Positions 48,698 through 63,144 of a stretch of 64,000 nucleotides of DNA are shown in pieces. The translations under genes were made by a program, and so were the position numbers. Location: positions 1-64,000 of the forward strand of contig JAQFWX010000172.1 of the NCBI GenBank assembly GCA_027605045.1, in the 5' to 3' direction. This DNA is from Phallus indusiatus. Taxonomy: Eukaryota > Basidiomycota > Agaricomycetes > Phallales > Phallaceae. The notes under the pieces were generated by a model. It was not told where the DNA came from. It was given only the letters and a program-made list of their open reading frames with translations, and searched no databases. Positions within the stretch are counted from its first letter, which is position 1; the number at the start of each line of letters is the position of its first letter.

Positions 48698-50573
48698 TCA
48701 CTTATCAAGATTTATTGCTACAAACTCCCGAGTTACAAGGTTAAAAACATTGCCAAACAACATAGCTATCAATGCACCGCTCATAGTGATGACATTATAC
48801 GGCATGCTAAAGTCCGGTGTAGCCAGATCGATGAGTAAAGTCCCCGTATACATTCGTGGGGGTAGGTGCGCCGATGTGTTAGATAAGTGGGGAATGAGCA
48901 CCGCGGATGGAAGATCCCAGCCTCTTTGTGCATCAGGTGGATGTTCTGTGTAGCGAAGGAAAGTCTTGTCAAAGTCGATTGTCATGTGAACAGTGCTCGA
49001 AGGTGGGAGAAGAAGTATAGATTCGAAGAGGGTCGGCTTATTGGATTGGGTGGGTATATAATTAATAGATTGGAGTATGTCATCTCTTGTCTCTTTTTCA
49101 TCGTTTACTCGGATGACGAGAGTGTGTAGGTAAAAACTGATGATCCATGGAGGCGTTTCGAGGTAGGTAACCAGTTGTGGGACATCTTGCATGTTTGTGA
49201 AAGTGACGTGCATACGACCCCTGGCTTGGGACGTGCCTGAATGTGATCGTGTGATGGAAAGTGGAATTGATGATTCTATTGTTGTAGCTAATGAAGCTTA
49301 TTAGCTTTGGATTTTGTACGTGTTTGGATACATACGATAGGTAAATGAAGCTTCCTCAGGAAACTTCAGCTCAATGTCCAGTGGACCTTGAACTATGCAA
49401 CGTTGGTTAGTGTTGATACATGAGTACAGGACTCTGGGTCTTACTTGTATTAACGTTGTACTCGCCGACGTTATCATGGGGCGGAGGTGAAAGAGCCAAA
49501 GGTGATAGTGGTGGATCTATATTTATTTTACTTTCTCTAGCAGCAGCACATCGCCTGGGAATATTCTTTCCAAACAAGTGAGAGAAGGACCAACCTGTGT
49601 GTTAAACGTTAGAATGTCCGTCAGAGAGAGAACGAAAAAAGCTCCGCACTTCTGTCCTTTCTCCCATTGAGCCGTATTGAGTCAAAAACGGCCTGAACGC
49701 CTAACTCAACTTCGATACCAGTCTTCGCATCCCACCAGGCTTGAATACTTATTCCATGCCAGTCAGCATCGAAAAGTCTATGGGGGTTCAGGAGCGCGGC
49801 GATTCCAGAATAAGCTTTACATGGTAAAAGCTTGATGAACGGGGTCAGATTTTCTGTGCATACATGTTCTGACGGATGTGAAGCGTACGCCAACCGGTGA
49901 GGTAAACCTAAAGCTGTGTTCAACAAAGTGATTTATACTCTTCGCGATTGAGACTGACCAAGAGGGATATCTCCGTCTGGATAAAAAGCATATGTTGGGG
50001 ATGTTGTACGACGCTCGTCCAACTCTCCTAATGATGCGCAAAATAAACCAGCGAGAGCATTGCGCACACCTTTCCATCTTGAATCAAAACTGAAGTATGA
50101 TAAATAAGCTGCTAATAGCCTTTTTTTTAATCACCAGGAAAAACATACGTATACGTCTCATTTTCGCCCATCCATACCCATAGCTCTGCACCAGATCCAA
50201 CGCTTGAATCGTTTGGATATCCCCATCTATCATAGTTCCACTTTCCGGCATTAAGAGAGAGGTGAAGCTCCGTTACTGCATATTGACGAAGGATCTGACC
50301 AAATGTCAATGGAAACACGACATAATGCTGAGCTGTTTAAGTTAATAAAAGTGAAAGAAAAACAAACAGGAAACTGGTACGTTTATCCATTTCGCCGAGA
50401 CTGTGCGGTAGTCGAGGCACGGCATTTTCGAGCAGCGTCCTGAACTTGAAATGAGTGTAAACTTTTCCGTCGTCGAGCGGTTTTATGTATAAGTTTTCAT
50501 CGAAATATTCATTAGCAGAGGCTGAAACATGGAAAACGAAGAGGAGAATGGCTAAAATGCATTGTCGAAGCAT
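48698..50573 (-). CDS. GPI16: GPI transamidase subunit PIG-T/Gpi16
   Basis: Gpi16 is a membrane subunit of the ER complex that cleaves the C-terminal signal of proteins and attaches a GPI anchor. From ATG 50573 the product begins MLRQCILAILLFVFHVSASA, a signal peptide, followed by NEYFDENLYIKPLDDGKVYTHF. Family blocks follow: HYVVFPLTFGQIL, ELHLSLNAGKWNYDRWG, GAELWVWMG, GVRNALAGLFCASL, HVCTENLTPFIKLLPCKAYSGIAALL and LFDADWHG. The C-terminal exon has RGWDLPSAVL and LLIDLATPDFSMPYNVI, then the last membrane helix GALIAMLFGNVFNLVT. It starts 68 bp from the divergent AFG2. The short exon structure is typical. Confidence 0.92.
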
Positions 50574-50641
50574 TGCTTGTGTTAGACGCTCACGAAAACG
50601 CGACAATAATGGCCCATACGACATGAAGCTCGCCTCGAACA
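50574..50641. promoter_or_regulatory. 68 bp shared promoter of GPI16 and AFG2
   Basis: Only 68 bp separate the two divergent ATGs, too short for two separate promoters plus long leaders, so elements must overlap or lie inside the genes. No TATA box. Upstream in-frame Met codons for GPI16 would overlap AFG2 and were not chosen because the signal peptide starts at 50573. Confidence 0.55.
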
Positions 50642-53580
<2,939 letters not shown>

Positions 53581-55086
53581 ACTAAAATCTCAAACCATTT
53601 ACATATGTAAACTATGCATATTCATTAACTGCTTCAACACCAATTAGGACTTGTTGTGAGCGTATGAATAAGTCAATATGCATTCGCCCAAGGGTCATTT
53701 TTTATCTTGATCTAAACAAGAATTCCTTTTTCACAATCGATATGTACACAAAAAGTAATCATTTCGATTGTACAACAATGTTTCTCTGTTCGATAATGAT
53801 AGATGATAGGATAGGTAGTTTAATAAGAAGAAAAAAAAATAGTAAGGAAAAGAAGAAGAAACAGAAACAGAAACAGAAAGACGGAGAGAAAAAGGACAGC
53901 AGACGGGAAAAAAGGGAAGAAAAGATAATAGATAGCAGAGAAGAAGTGAGACTTTTCTAGAAAGCGTTCGAACCTCCTTTGTGTACGGCTATCCTGACCG
54001 TTGATAGTAGATGTTTATGTTGCTAGAAGAGAACCCACGGGAAAGATGGGGAATTTCGCTCCTGAGACAATATAAAGCCACTGAAGGAGATGAGCCAAAC
54101 AAGTCGATCGCGAGACGAGAAAGAAATAATACAGTAGTAGATCAACGTGATGGGATGTCCATGGATGTGATGCGGTGTGTATGTGTGTGTGTATGTGTGT
54201 AGTGTGTGCGAGCGCGCCCGGATGTGGATGATGAAATAGCAGTCGTAGTTGGTCGAGAAAGACGGAAAAAAAACGGATTTTGAATATAGCAAAAGAAAAC
54301 GGTGATCTGTGTGGCAATAAAAAGAAGAAAGCGGAAGGAATATCAACGGGTGTTATTTTCGTTCAGAGGCCAAGATAGGAGGATAGGAATAGCCGGACAA
54401 TGAGTACGATGAGGTTTGCTTCTTTCCCCCTTCCCGGTTTTCGATCATATGGTCATAGGCTGGTCATGGTGAATGGTGATGTGATGGATAGAAGCCGCAT
54501 ATTGAGAAACAGAGATAGCGGAAGAATATGTGTCTGAGCCCCGAAAAAAAAATCGACGATAATGGTGATAGTGGCAGCGAGGTGAAAATGGAAAGAAGGG
54601 TAGAAGAGGGGGGTAATTGAGAGCATCGAATAACGATTCTGCTTTTCCACATATAAAAAATTCGCCCATACCACATATATACAAAAAGAAAAACATAATA
54701 ACGGCAAGCGTTCTTTTTTTTTTCGGTTTGGCGCGGATCCGACGAGAAGGAAGAAAGAAGATTTTTCGAAAAGAAAAGTTGGGAAATTGGGAGAGAGGGC
54801 GGCGCCATGACTTCGCGGAAGTTTGCTGGAGAGGCCGAAAATGAAATCGAGTTAAAAGACCATACGATAAGGTTTTTTGATTGTAGGCATGAACGACGAC
54901 GACGACAAACGCCTGCCTTTCATCTGGGAAAAGAAGGATGGAGGGTGGTGAAGAATAGGTTAAGATTCAATATACACATTTTTTGTATCGTCCATGGTTG
55001 GTTGACAATGATGAGAGAAAGAAAGAGAAGTAGAACAGCAGCAAAGTATGATGAAATGGGAACGATGCGACAGGAGACAGAGCACT
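53581..55086. other. Intergenic, 1.5 kb, with purine tract and GT repeat
   Basis: Convergent 3' regions of AFG2 and the KH gene. A purine-rich tract (GAAAAGAAGAAGAAACAGAAAC repeats) spans about 53826-53960. A GT/GTAT-rich microsatellite lies near 54175-54210. No gene recognised; the minus-strand frames at 54015-54346 read low-complexity sequence. Confidence 0.55.
54175..54208. repeat. GT-rich microsatellite
   Basis: Imperfect repeats of TGTGTGTATGTGTG. Likely a length-variable tract. Confidence 0.65.
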
Positions 55087-58000
55087 TTACAACCTCAGAT
55101 TGGAAATGACTCTCGCAACCTCATCCGCAGTAGTTTGATCTTGCGTCGAGGCAACCGCGGCGGCAGACGAAACGGATGCAGAAGGAGGTTGTTGAGACAA
55201 GGATGCCATCTGCAACGACGACAGAGAAGCCTGCTGTCTATGAGACCCAATAACACCAGTCGTTCCGCCTCCACCCGAAGACGAAACTGAAACAGCGCTG
55301 CCTCCAACATTAATACTCCCCATCATCGGACTGGGAACACCACCCCCAACGAGTCCACCTCCAAGTCCCGTACTAGGTGGTGCATACACACTCGGGAAAA
55401 GCGGAGCGGTAACGGAAGTAGGACTTGAAGTCGCTGTCGAGCCGGTCGGCGAGGGCGGAGGAGGCAGCCTCGAAGCTTGTTCAGAAATACGCGACAGTGA
55501 TAGAGTCAGATCAAGCGACTGCGCTCTATTCGTCAGAGATCGTGGTTTCGTCAGCTGTTCTTTAAGCTTGGCATCCAATAACGAGTCAGAACCGCGCTTG
55601 ACAGGATCTTCGCGATGGCGTGAACGATGAACCGGGATACCACCTGATCGCTGTAAAGAGAACGTGTTCAGAACCACCGTCGCTTAATTATAGAGAAGGT
55701 AAAAACATACCAATGGAGGAGGTCCAAGGGATGGCCAGTACTCGCCACCGTAGCCGCGCATTTCGTCTTGTTCTTCATGCTCGGGTAGACCGTATACATA
55801 CGGAGACGAATTATGGAACAAGCTTTTAACATCTGGCGTCGATGTAGCAAGTCGAACCCTCCTATGCTCAGGAGAACCACCGAGTTCCACATTCCGAACG
55901 TAGTCAGGCGAGTCTGGAAGAAAAAATTTGACATCAATTTAAACCTCTTCGTGCTGAAAAAGAAAAGAAAACTAAACATACCACCTCCACCGCCGCCGCC
56001 ACTAGAAAGCAACTTGCTATTGAAATGAGGAAATGCATCCGCGAAGGAATCACTCCGACGGTGAACCGTCGGATTAAGACGTGAATAAACTTGCACGTTC
56101 TTCTTAGCAAGGAAACTCTCCAGCATCTCCTTCGCCGTAGCGACAGAATCACTGTTGCTTCTCTGACAATGCATACGGAAGAACAATGGTTCTGAACCAG
56201 CTGTGGCGTTACTGTTATTGTTATTACTGCTTCCAACGCCGTTGGTTCCGTTACCGGAGGAATTGGAAATCATGCTTTCGACAGGGGTAATGATGTCAAC
56301 GTCCAGCTCGGCTTTGACTTGTTCGATGAATGCGCTGAATTCCGGTGAGGATACCATTCGTGCTAGTTCAGAGGATGGTGGCACTAGCATATCCGCTTCA
56401 AAAGGAACATGATCCTAATAAAATCACTGGCTCAACAACTTGTGTCATTTCGAAAAGAAAATGCCCATACCAAAAGCATAGAAGCAGCAATATGCACTTG
56501 ATTCTCCGGACCGTATATATCGATAATATCCAAAGCAGTTTCTTTATCCGGGAAACAAATCCTCGAATTTGTTTTATTTTCAATATCATGGATAAAGACG
56601 CTCTTTTCACCCAAAAGTGTGCGGTGATATTTGCGTGGAACAGAGACAGTCTCGTGAATGAAATCCTTGTCCTGTGAATATAGATATTAGACGTTTGGAC
56701 ATTAAAACAAATAACTTGAGCTTTTACCTTCTGGCTAACAAGTTCCAAAACAGATTGCTTCAAATGATCCAAATTCATCGCATTTTTAGCCGGAGTGCGA
56801 GCAATAACATTATCCTCATTATCCGCATATCCACCAAGCGCAGCAAACTCCTCCGCATTGCTGAACTTGACATAAACGCCATACTTCTTCATAATGCGCT
56901 GAATACTTCTCCCTCCAACACCGATAATACGCTTATGATACGCCTCAGGAACATGGAACGATACTTCAGCAGGTAACTCTTCTTGTAACATCGTTAAACC
57001 CGCTAAAGCAGCACTATTGGTACCCGATAAGTCGATGAGGAAGTTGAAATCGTTGAACGTTTCAAATCTGATTTTGACATTAGTGAGCTGCATTATCTTG
57101 TTAATCTTCCCGTTCTTTTTTCCGCTGATAAAGTCACGATGTTCGTTGGCCAATTCAGTTTGGAAGCGTATTTCATGTTGGAAATTCTGCAAAAAAAATG
57201 TTTAAGCAAATTCGAATTATTCTTAAAATCGAACGACGTTACTTTGACTATCTCCAACTCGATCACCATACTCACGGCGGTCCGGACTTGAGTATCCAAA
57301 CCGTGCATCTCGAAACAATTGTTCTTGAATACAACCTCAGCACCAGAAAGCATAGAAACTCTTTTCAAGATCGCAGGCATCTGCTGTGGATTAATCGTTG
57401 TGGGAATCAAAACGCTATAATGTATGGGTAGCAGCCAAAACGAGGCACTATAAAATCCGCAAGCCTTGAAAAAAACAACGAAGTCAGATATATAGAAAAA
57501 ATTAGGATAGTAGAATGCGCAAAAGGTACCAGTTGCATAATAGAGCGTAAAGTTCGTTGAATGTGAATCTTGTTATCCCCAAATACAGTAATGAGACTGG
57601 TCTGACTTCCCACGGGGGGACAGTTGATATAAGTGCCATTATCGCGCATATACGTCTTTAAATCGTCCATTCGCTCAAGTATCATCCAATCCAATTTACG
57701 CGGTACAAGAGGTGCCTCGCGGGATATTACAGCCTTGGCCTAAAATTCACCAATTCAAAAAAATCAGAAAACCGCGAATACAAAAGAAAACAAGATAGAA
57801 ATAGATAATTACCGTCTGTAAAGACGACTGCACAAGAGTATCTCGAGCTCTTTGAACATTGAAAAATTCTCCGGTAATCCATATAATATCGCTGTTTGAT
57901 CGCAACTTCCCAGAACCTGATGGGGACTCGAGAGGAGGACAGGAAGGACCAGCAAGACCTTGCAAGGGAGCTGGGAAATAAATGTTGGTAGCAGTCTTTT

Positions 58001-58890
58001 CCTGTATGCTCTGTATAAATTGTCGTTTGCGACCAGCAATAATAGGCTGTAGTTTATGATCAATTTCAACCGTCTCCGCGTGAAGTCCAGACTATTATTA
58101 CCAAAGAAAAAGGGAATTTAGTTCACTTGAAATAAAAAAAATTTTGGAAAAGGAGTGACACTTGCCATTTCGTCAAGTATGACCAGCAGACGGACACGTG
58201 CCACATCCACCGTATCCAGAGTCCCAAGTATAACGAGCTCGCATGTGCGCTCGGTTTCGAGACCCAAGAAAGAACCATGATGGAGTCCCATGCCATTCGT
58301 CGAAGAAAGACCGTTCGACTGACGTAATGCGGACTGGGAAGGGGTCGACGAGGTATTATCGAGTGAGATGCTGACATGGAGCTGAGCGGACACTTCATCC
58401 AAACGACGGGCAATTTCAGGCTTAAGGGTAGGCGAAGAAGCAGGATTATTGAGTAAATCTGATCGAGCGACTTTGATAGTGATGCGAGTCTGTTGTTGTT
58501 GTAGTGAAACAAAGAAAAAAATATTAGTGAGACATCCAGGGTGAATTAGTAGGAAAAAAAAAAACGAACCGCTATGGGTGCTTCACGGATAATCATGCCA
58601 CGTGCAGCCATGACTTGCTGATATGTACCGGAGATATAAAAGTTCCAGCCTTTGCCGCGCTCTGAGCGAGTGTAGTTGATAATACAGCCGTGCGTGGTAA
58701 TAGCTTGAGTGACGAGTTTGTGTACTGCATCCTGGGGAATGTCGCCGACGAGTTGCTGATGATCAAGAGCGGAATTCGGAGGAGACAAAGGCGGGTGCTG
58801 CTGGAGATAGGCATAGGCATCTCTGTGGTACTCGTAAGGAGGGAGGAAAGGATGATTGGGTAAGGAGAAGGAGGTGGAGTAAATGTCCAT
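55087..58890 (-). CDS. Long multi-KH RNA-binding protein
   Basis: Starts MDIYSTSFSLPNHPFLPPYEY from ATG 58890. Many short exons carry alternating KH-like modules. The clearest is PEAYHKRIIGVGGRSIQRIMKKYG, with the GxxG loop of the KH fold; a second, KNGKINKIMQ, contains NFNFLIDLSG downstream. Other segments (GRKRQFIQSIQEKTATNIYFP, VPRKYHRTLLGEKSVFIHDI, SSPTLKPEIARRLDEV) fit degenerate repeats of the same fold. The C-terminus is Ser/Gly/Pro-rich low complexity (PPPPSPTGSTATSS). It resembles the yeast YLL032C / Bicaudal-C-like multi-KH group. RNA targets are unknown. Divergent from eIF4E with 526 bp between start codons. Confidence 0.78.
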
Positions 58891-59416
58891 GGCGATAAGA
58901 ATGCCTCTGTATGTGTGTTGTATGTGTCTGTGTCTGTGTGTTAATTGGGCAGAGTGTTTAATGTTATCTGTCGTGTTTCAAAAAGCAGAAAAAAAGGAGC
59001 GAGGGGAGCGGAGCGGCGGCAACGACGACGGGGACTGTGTGGAGAGAGACGAAGAGGAGTGGAGAGAAGTGGAAGAGAAAGAAGACAGAAGGGAGAAAAG
59101 AGAATATAAAGGATCCGAGAAATTGGGTATGCGTCTGGCAAAGGGGGTATCTGCGGCCTCTGCTGTCTGCGACGAACGACGACGACGACGAAGGGGGCGG
59201 ACAGGAGTTGGCGAGAATTATTTAATTCTCCCGGCGTCTAAGTGATTATGCATCGGGTCTCACCCTGTTTGTTTGTTTCATCCGTGCGAAAAGGACCAAT
59301 TCTCGAATTTCAATCTCCGATTTTCTCAATAAACTCATCCAAAATCTTATTCATCGTCTACTACCTTACTTTACTATTCTTTCTCTCTTTCTCTCTCTTT
59401 CTCTTTAGAGTCTCAT
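58891..59416. promoter_or_regulatory. Shared KH-protein/eIF4E promoter, strongly strand-asymmetric
   Basis: 526 bp between divergent ATGs. The half near the KH gene is purine-rich on the + strand (GAGAGAC, GAAGAGAAAG; 58990-59110). The half near eIF4E is pyrimidine-rich: a CTTTCTCTCTTTCTC tract at 59370-59405 ends ttag|AG ten bases before the eIF4E ATG, which may be the end of a 5'-UTR intron. Confidence 0.5.
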
Positions 59417-60598
59417 ATGACATCCGCTGCTACATCGTCTCTCCCAATGCCAGCATTCAACGCTGCTAAAACGGCTCTTACAGTCGCCATCAACGAGGAC
59501 AACCACAAGAACGATCCAGATGATATGGAGAATTCGCCAGAAGAGGGCGAGATCCAGGAAGTCGATTTGGCTGCTCACGCCGAAGAAATCAGAACTGTAT
59601 TCAGCGATCCCACTAATTTCAATGTCAAGGTATGTATAATATGCTGAGCTTTTTTTTATACGGAATCGACAATAACCATCTTGTAGCATCCTCTCTATTC
59701 TTCATGGACACTTTGGTTCGATACTCCAAATGCCAAACACCGCAATTTACCACAGACACCATCCGCCGCAACGCCAGTAACTGCCTTCCCTATGACACCA
59801 ACCACCGCCATACCCCCGGGTGCTGTAAATTGGATGGATGATATCAAAAGAGTGATCATGTTCGATAGCGTAGAAGAATTCTGGGGGTACGTTATCTATC
59901 TATATCATTTTTTTTTTCATTCATTCATAATATTCACACATCTTGCGGCGTAGACTGTATAACAATATCATACCCCCGACAAAACTTCCTCCAAAAGCAA
60001 ATTATTACTTGTTCAAGGTTTGATATATTGATATTGACACCGTGAATGACGATATTCTAATGCAAAGAAAACATGAATAGGAAGATATTATGCCAGCATG
60101 GGAAGACGAAGCGAACAAAAGCGGTGGTAAATGGAGTATTCAACTGCCAAAAGACAAAAATAAAGGTTCTATCGACAAAAAATGGCTATACACGGTACGT
60201 AAACACCTTTTTTGGTCCTGAATTCTCACATTCATTTCTTTGTTTCCGGATTGATTATTCTACCTGGATAGATGCTTGCCGCCATCGGTGAAACCTTTGA
60301 TCCCATTCTAATGCAGCCTCACCCACCGAATGGTCCTCCACCGCAAGGATTGATTACAGGCGTCGTTTTCTCTGCTCGTCCACAATTCTATCGAATTTCA
60401 ATTTGGACTCGTCTCGCGCCACAACAAGATGATGATGAACTCCGGCAGCGCATAGAAAGCATCGGAAAACATTTCAAAGTGCAAGTATTAGGGTTCACCG
60501 AAAATCAAAAACTCAACGGACCTCTCTCGACCGAAGTTGAGTTTATGAGCCACAAAGATTCGGAGAAAAAGGGTAAAGCAAAAAAGATTATAGTCTAG
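59417..60598 (+). CDS. Translation initiation factor eIF4E (cap-binding protein)
   Basis: eIF4E binds the mRNA 5' cap and recruits eIF4G. ATG 59417 starts MTSAATSSLPMPAF, then an acidic N-terminus (NSPEEGEIQEVDLAAHAEEI). Family motifs: HPLYSSWTLWFDTP, FDSVEEFWGLYNNIIPPTKLPPKANYYLFKE, MPAWEDEANKSGGKWSIQLPKD, WLYTMLAAIGETFD, and ARPQFYRISIWTRLAP, which supply the cap-stacking Trp residues and basic phosphate contacts. Ends with a Lys-rich tail (KKGKAKKIIV). An unusual Pro/Thr/Ala-rich insert (PSAATPVTAFPMTPTTA) lies after the first motif. It is longer than yeast Cdc33 mainly at the N-terminus and this insert. Confidence 0.92.
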
Positions 60599-61770
60599 AC
60601 CGGTTATCTTTTTTTTTGCCTCCATTTTTCATTATGATCGGTGCAGGATCTATTCTCCCTTCCCCCTTTACCTGTTCTAGCTCCGCACTCGCTCATCCAC
60701 ACACACAAACACAGCCACCTACTTTGTATCCACATCCATCCACCCACTCCGATTGGTTTTATCAGCGTTCCTGCATTGTTGTATCCCTCCTAGTATCCCT
60801 CCTTTGGCTCGATATATTCGCATTCACTGTTTTTCCTCGTTTCTGTCCCTCCCTCCCCCTCCCCCAACGCTTAATGTTTGCTTATTATTTATATAATGCG
60901 CTGTTTATACGGATCGGTGACAATTGTTGCCATCTGATCTGCGGATCAAAATCGACTTGTTTCTACTATCTAGAAATACGAAATGCTGTACTCGAACTTG
61001 ATTGATGGAGTCTACTTAGTGCGCGTGAGCTCTTTCCTATTGGAGGGTTCGATCCCATCCAGCTTAAACTTTGACGCTGTTCATTAACGTTGCTCATCGA
61101 CCTTGTATGGGCAAGCTTAAGCTAACCAGTGCACCCCTCCCGGTATCGTGCTGTCTCAATTGCTTCATCTCCGGAACCAAGGTCCGAGCCACGCAGACAA
61201 CAAGTGACTGTGAACGAACTCTGGAGACTTCTGTTTCTCAGCAGTTCGATTAGCCGATTTGTCGGGAACGTATCAAAATCGTGTGGCTTGTCAAAAAGTA
61301 TTTGAGATTGCCAGCATTCCGATCCATGGTCACCAACTGCTTGTGACTACGTGCGTAGTGTCTGCGGCGCAGTCGGACCATGGCCACTCTTATCGATGAA
61401 CGTTGTCCGTGGCGTCGTATGACGGAACTTGCACCGTGGAGTATCTCAAGGAATGTGAATGAATTAGACAACATACATACACTTGGTAGCATATGATGAT
61501 GTCAATCACTTTGTTCCCGTCAACGGACAGGGCTCCAGGGCAAATTCCGAGTCCGTTGTAGCGAGGCGGCGGCTAAACTGCACTGAAAAACGCCTAGTGA
61601 CCGAAAAAGTGACCAAAAATATACCAGCAGTATAGTATGCCTTGTTCTGTTTTTGCTTTTGCTCTTAAATCTTTTTGTTTAGCCTCCCATTAATAATACT
61701 CTTTCCCCTCCCCCGTCTGACTCTCTCTCTTTCTAACCAAAACTGACTCCCGTTTTCATTTCCATTTCTC
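60599..61770. other. Intergenic, 1.2 kb
   Basis: 3' region of eIF4E and promoter of the next gene. A B-box-like GGGTTCGATCCC at 61047-61058 sits in a sequence lacking a tRNA fold. CT-rich tract just upstream of ATG 61771. Confidence 0.5.
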
Positions 61771-62620
61771 ATGCCGACGACAACAACACAGCATTCGTCT
61801 CCCCTATTCCCTCTCGCACGTATCCTCTCCTGGCGTGCACATGCCGTTGCTAACACCACCGCCACTGGTACTGCTTCTGCCACCTCCGATTCCAGCGCAA
61901 CTCCTAATAGCACATCTCCCAATTCAAAATCACTACGACACATTCCGAGTTTGCTGTCTTCGACGCCACGGCTGGGTTCAATACCAGAAAGCGCAGCCAG
62001 CAGTAACAGCAGGTCAAAGTCGCCGGAATCCAACCCGCCTTCTCCCAAACCGTCTCCTCGTCGTGTGCTTGGCAATTTAAAGCCTGAATTAATCTTAGAC
62101 TGTTCGTCTGGAGACGTGCCCAAGACCCACAGTGCCATCGTCGATGCTGGTGCTCAGTACAAACAGTCCGCCATCGTCGTTCATCATGATTCCTTTCTAT
62201 GTCAAGATGCAGTTAACACAACTCGTTTATTGACTCTGTCGAGAAAACGTGTTATGGATAAGATCTGCACGCTGGGTGGGAATACTATTATTGATGAGAG
62301 GTGACGTGTTTTCTTATCTCGGCTCAACTGAAACTGAAACTTTTTCGCCTTCAGATGGTCGTGTACGGTGCATAAACATGACTCAAAACGCGAAACGAGA
62401 TATAAAGTTACCGTATGTGTTTTCTATTTTCTCTGGTTTCCCGTGGGGTTTTGGATGACTCAACCAGTTCCCCTAGATAATGTATAGAGGTATCCCAGCG
62501 CGAAGTCATCTTTCTGATCCCGACCAGCCAATCTCGTTACACGAAGTAAAAAGTATCCCAGGCTTAATGACCATCGTCTCGCGACATAGTAAATATGAAT
62601 CACATACACACACCTTGTGA
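61771..62620 (+). CDS. Orphan protein, paralogue of the gene at 20814
   Basis: Three exons (61771-62300, 62355-62412, 62477-62620) join in frame to 243 residues. The N-terminus is a long Ser/Thr/Pro-rich disordered region (TATGTASATSDSSATP, KSPESNPPSPKPSPRR). The core LKPELILDCSSGDVPKTH and ...SRKRVMDKICTLGG...DERWSCTVHKHDSKRETRYKVT is followed by IMYRGIPARSHLSDPDQP. The block RKRV...GG...RW..TV.....RYKVT..Y...PA aligns with RRQL...HG...GWKLTL....RIEVRYTARPA at 20814-21436. I recognise no named domain. Reading ATAATG at the third exon boundary (acceptor 62475-62476) is what restores the shared motif. Confidence 0.72.
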
Positions 62621-63144
62621 AAACGCGTCACATCATTACGCATACCGGGGGCTTAGGGTCAAAAAATACTTTTTCCTACGCCTATTACTCGCTCATTTTT
62701 TTTCAAATTGATATTATTGATCATTACTCATTACTCATTTCTCAAATTCTGGCATTGATTTTTTGGACGTTGTTACATCTCTCTTTCTCTCTCTCTCTTT
62801 TTCATTCCGGACTCGTCTTTCAATTCACCGTGCTGCAGTCATTCTTCAACCTTGTTCTCTTCTTTTTCCTTCTTGTTTTCTCACATGCACTACATTTTGT
62901 GAAAATGATTTCTCGTTTCCCAATTTTTTGGGGTTTTTTTTTGTATGTGCTGGTATCATAATGTACAGTAACAGATAGGTTAGATGTACTTATAATTATA
63001 ATTTGATGATGCCCTGGCGGGCACTACCAAAGTCAAATTTCGGGCCCGAATCGTGGCGAGACTGCATAAGTAAAGCCATGTGATTCTCGACGCCGTCGCC
63101 AGTTTCAATATCATGATGTGAATACTTTTCTTCTCTCACTGCCA
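62621..63144. other. Intergenic, 0.5 kb, T-rich
   Basis: Contains pyrimidine runs (62690-62930). No gene seen. Confidence 0.5.

Noticed and set aside
54015..54346. Overlapping minus-strand frames of 100-107 residues
   Set aside because: They read GT-rich and CT-rich low-complexity DNA in the 3' region of the KH gene.
61030..61070. GGGTTCGATCCC as a tRNA T arm
   Set aside because: T stem has a mismatch and no acceptor, D or anticodon arms could be fitted.
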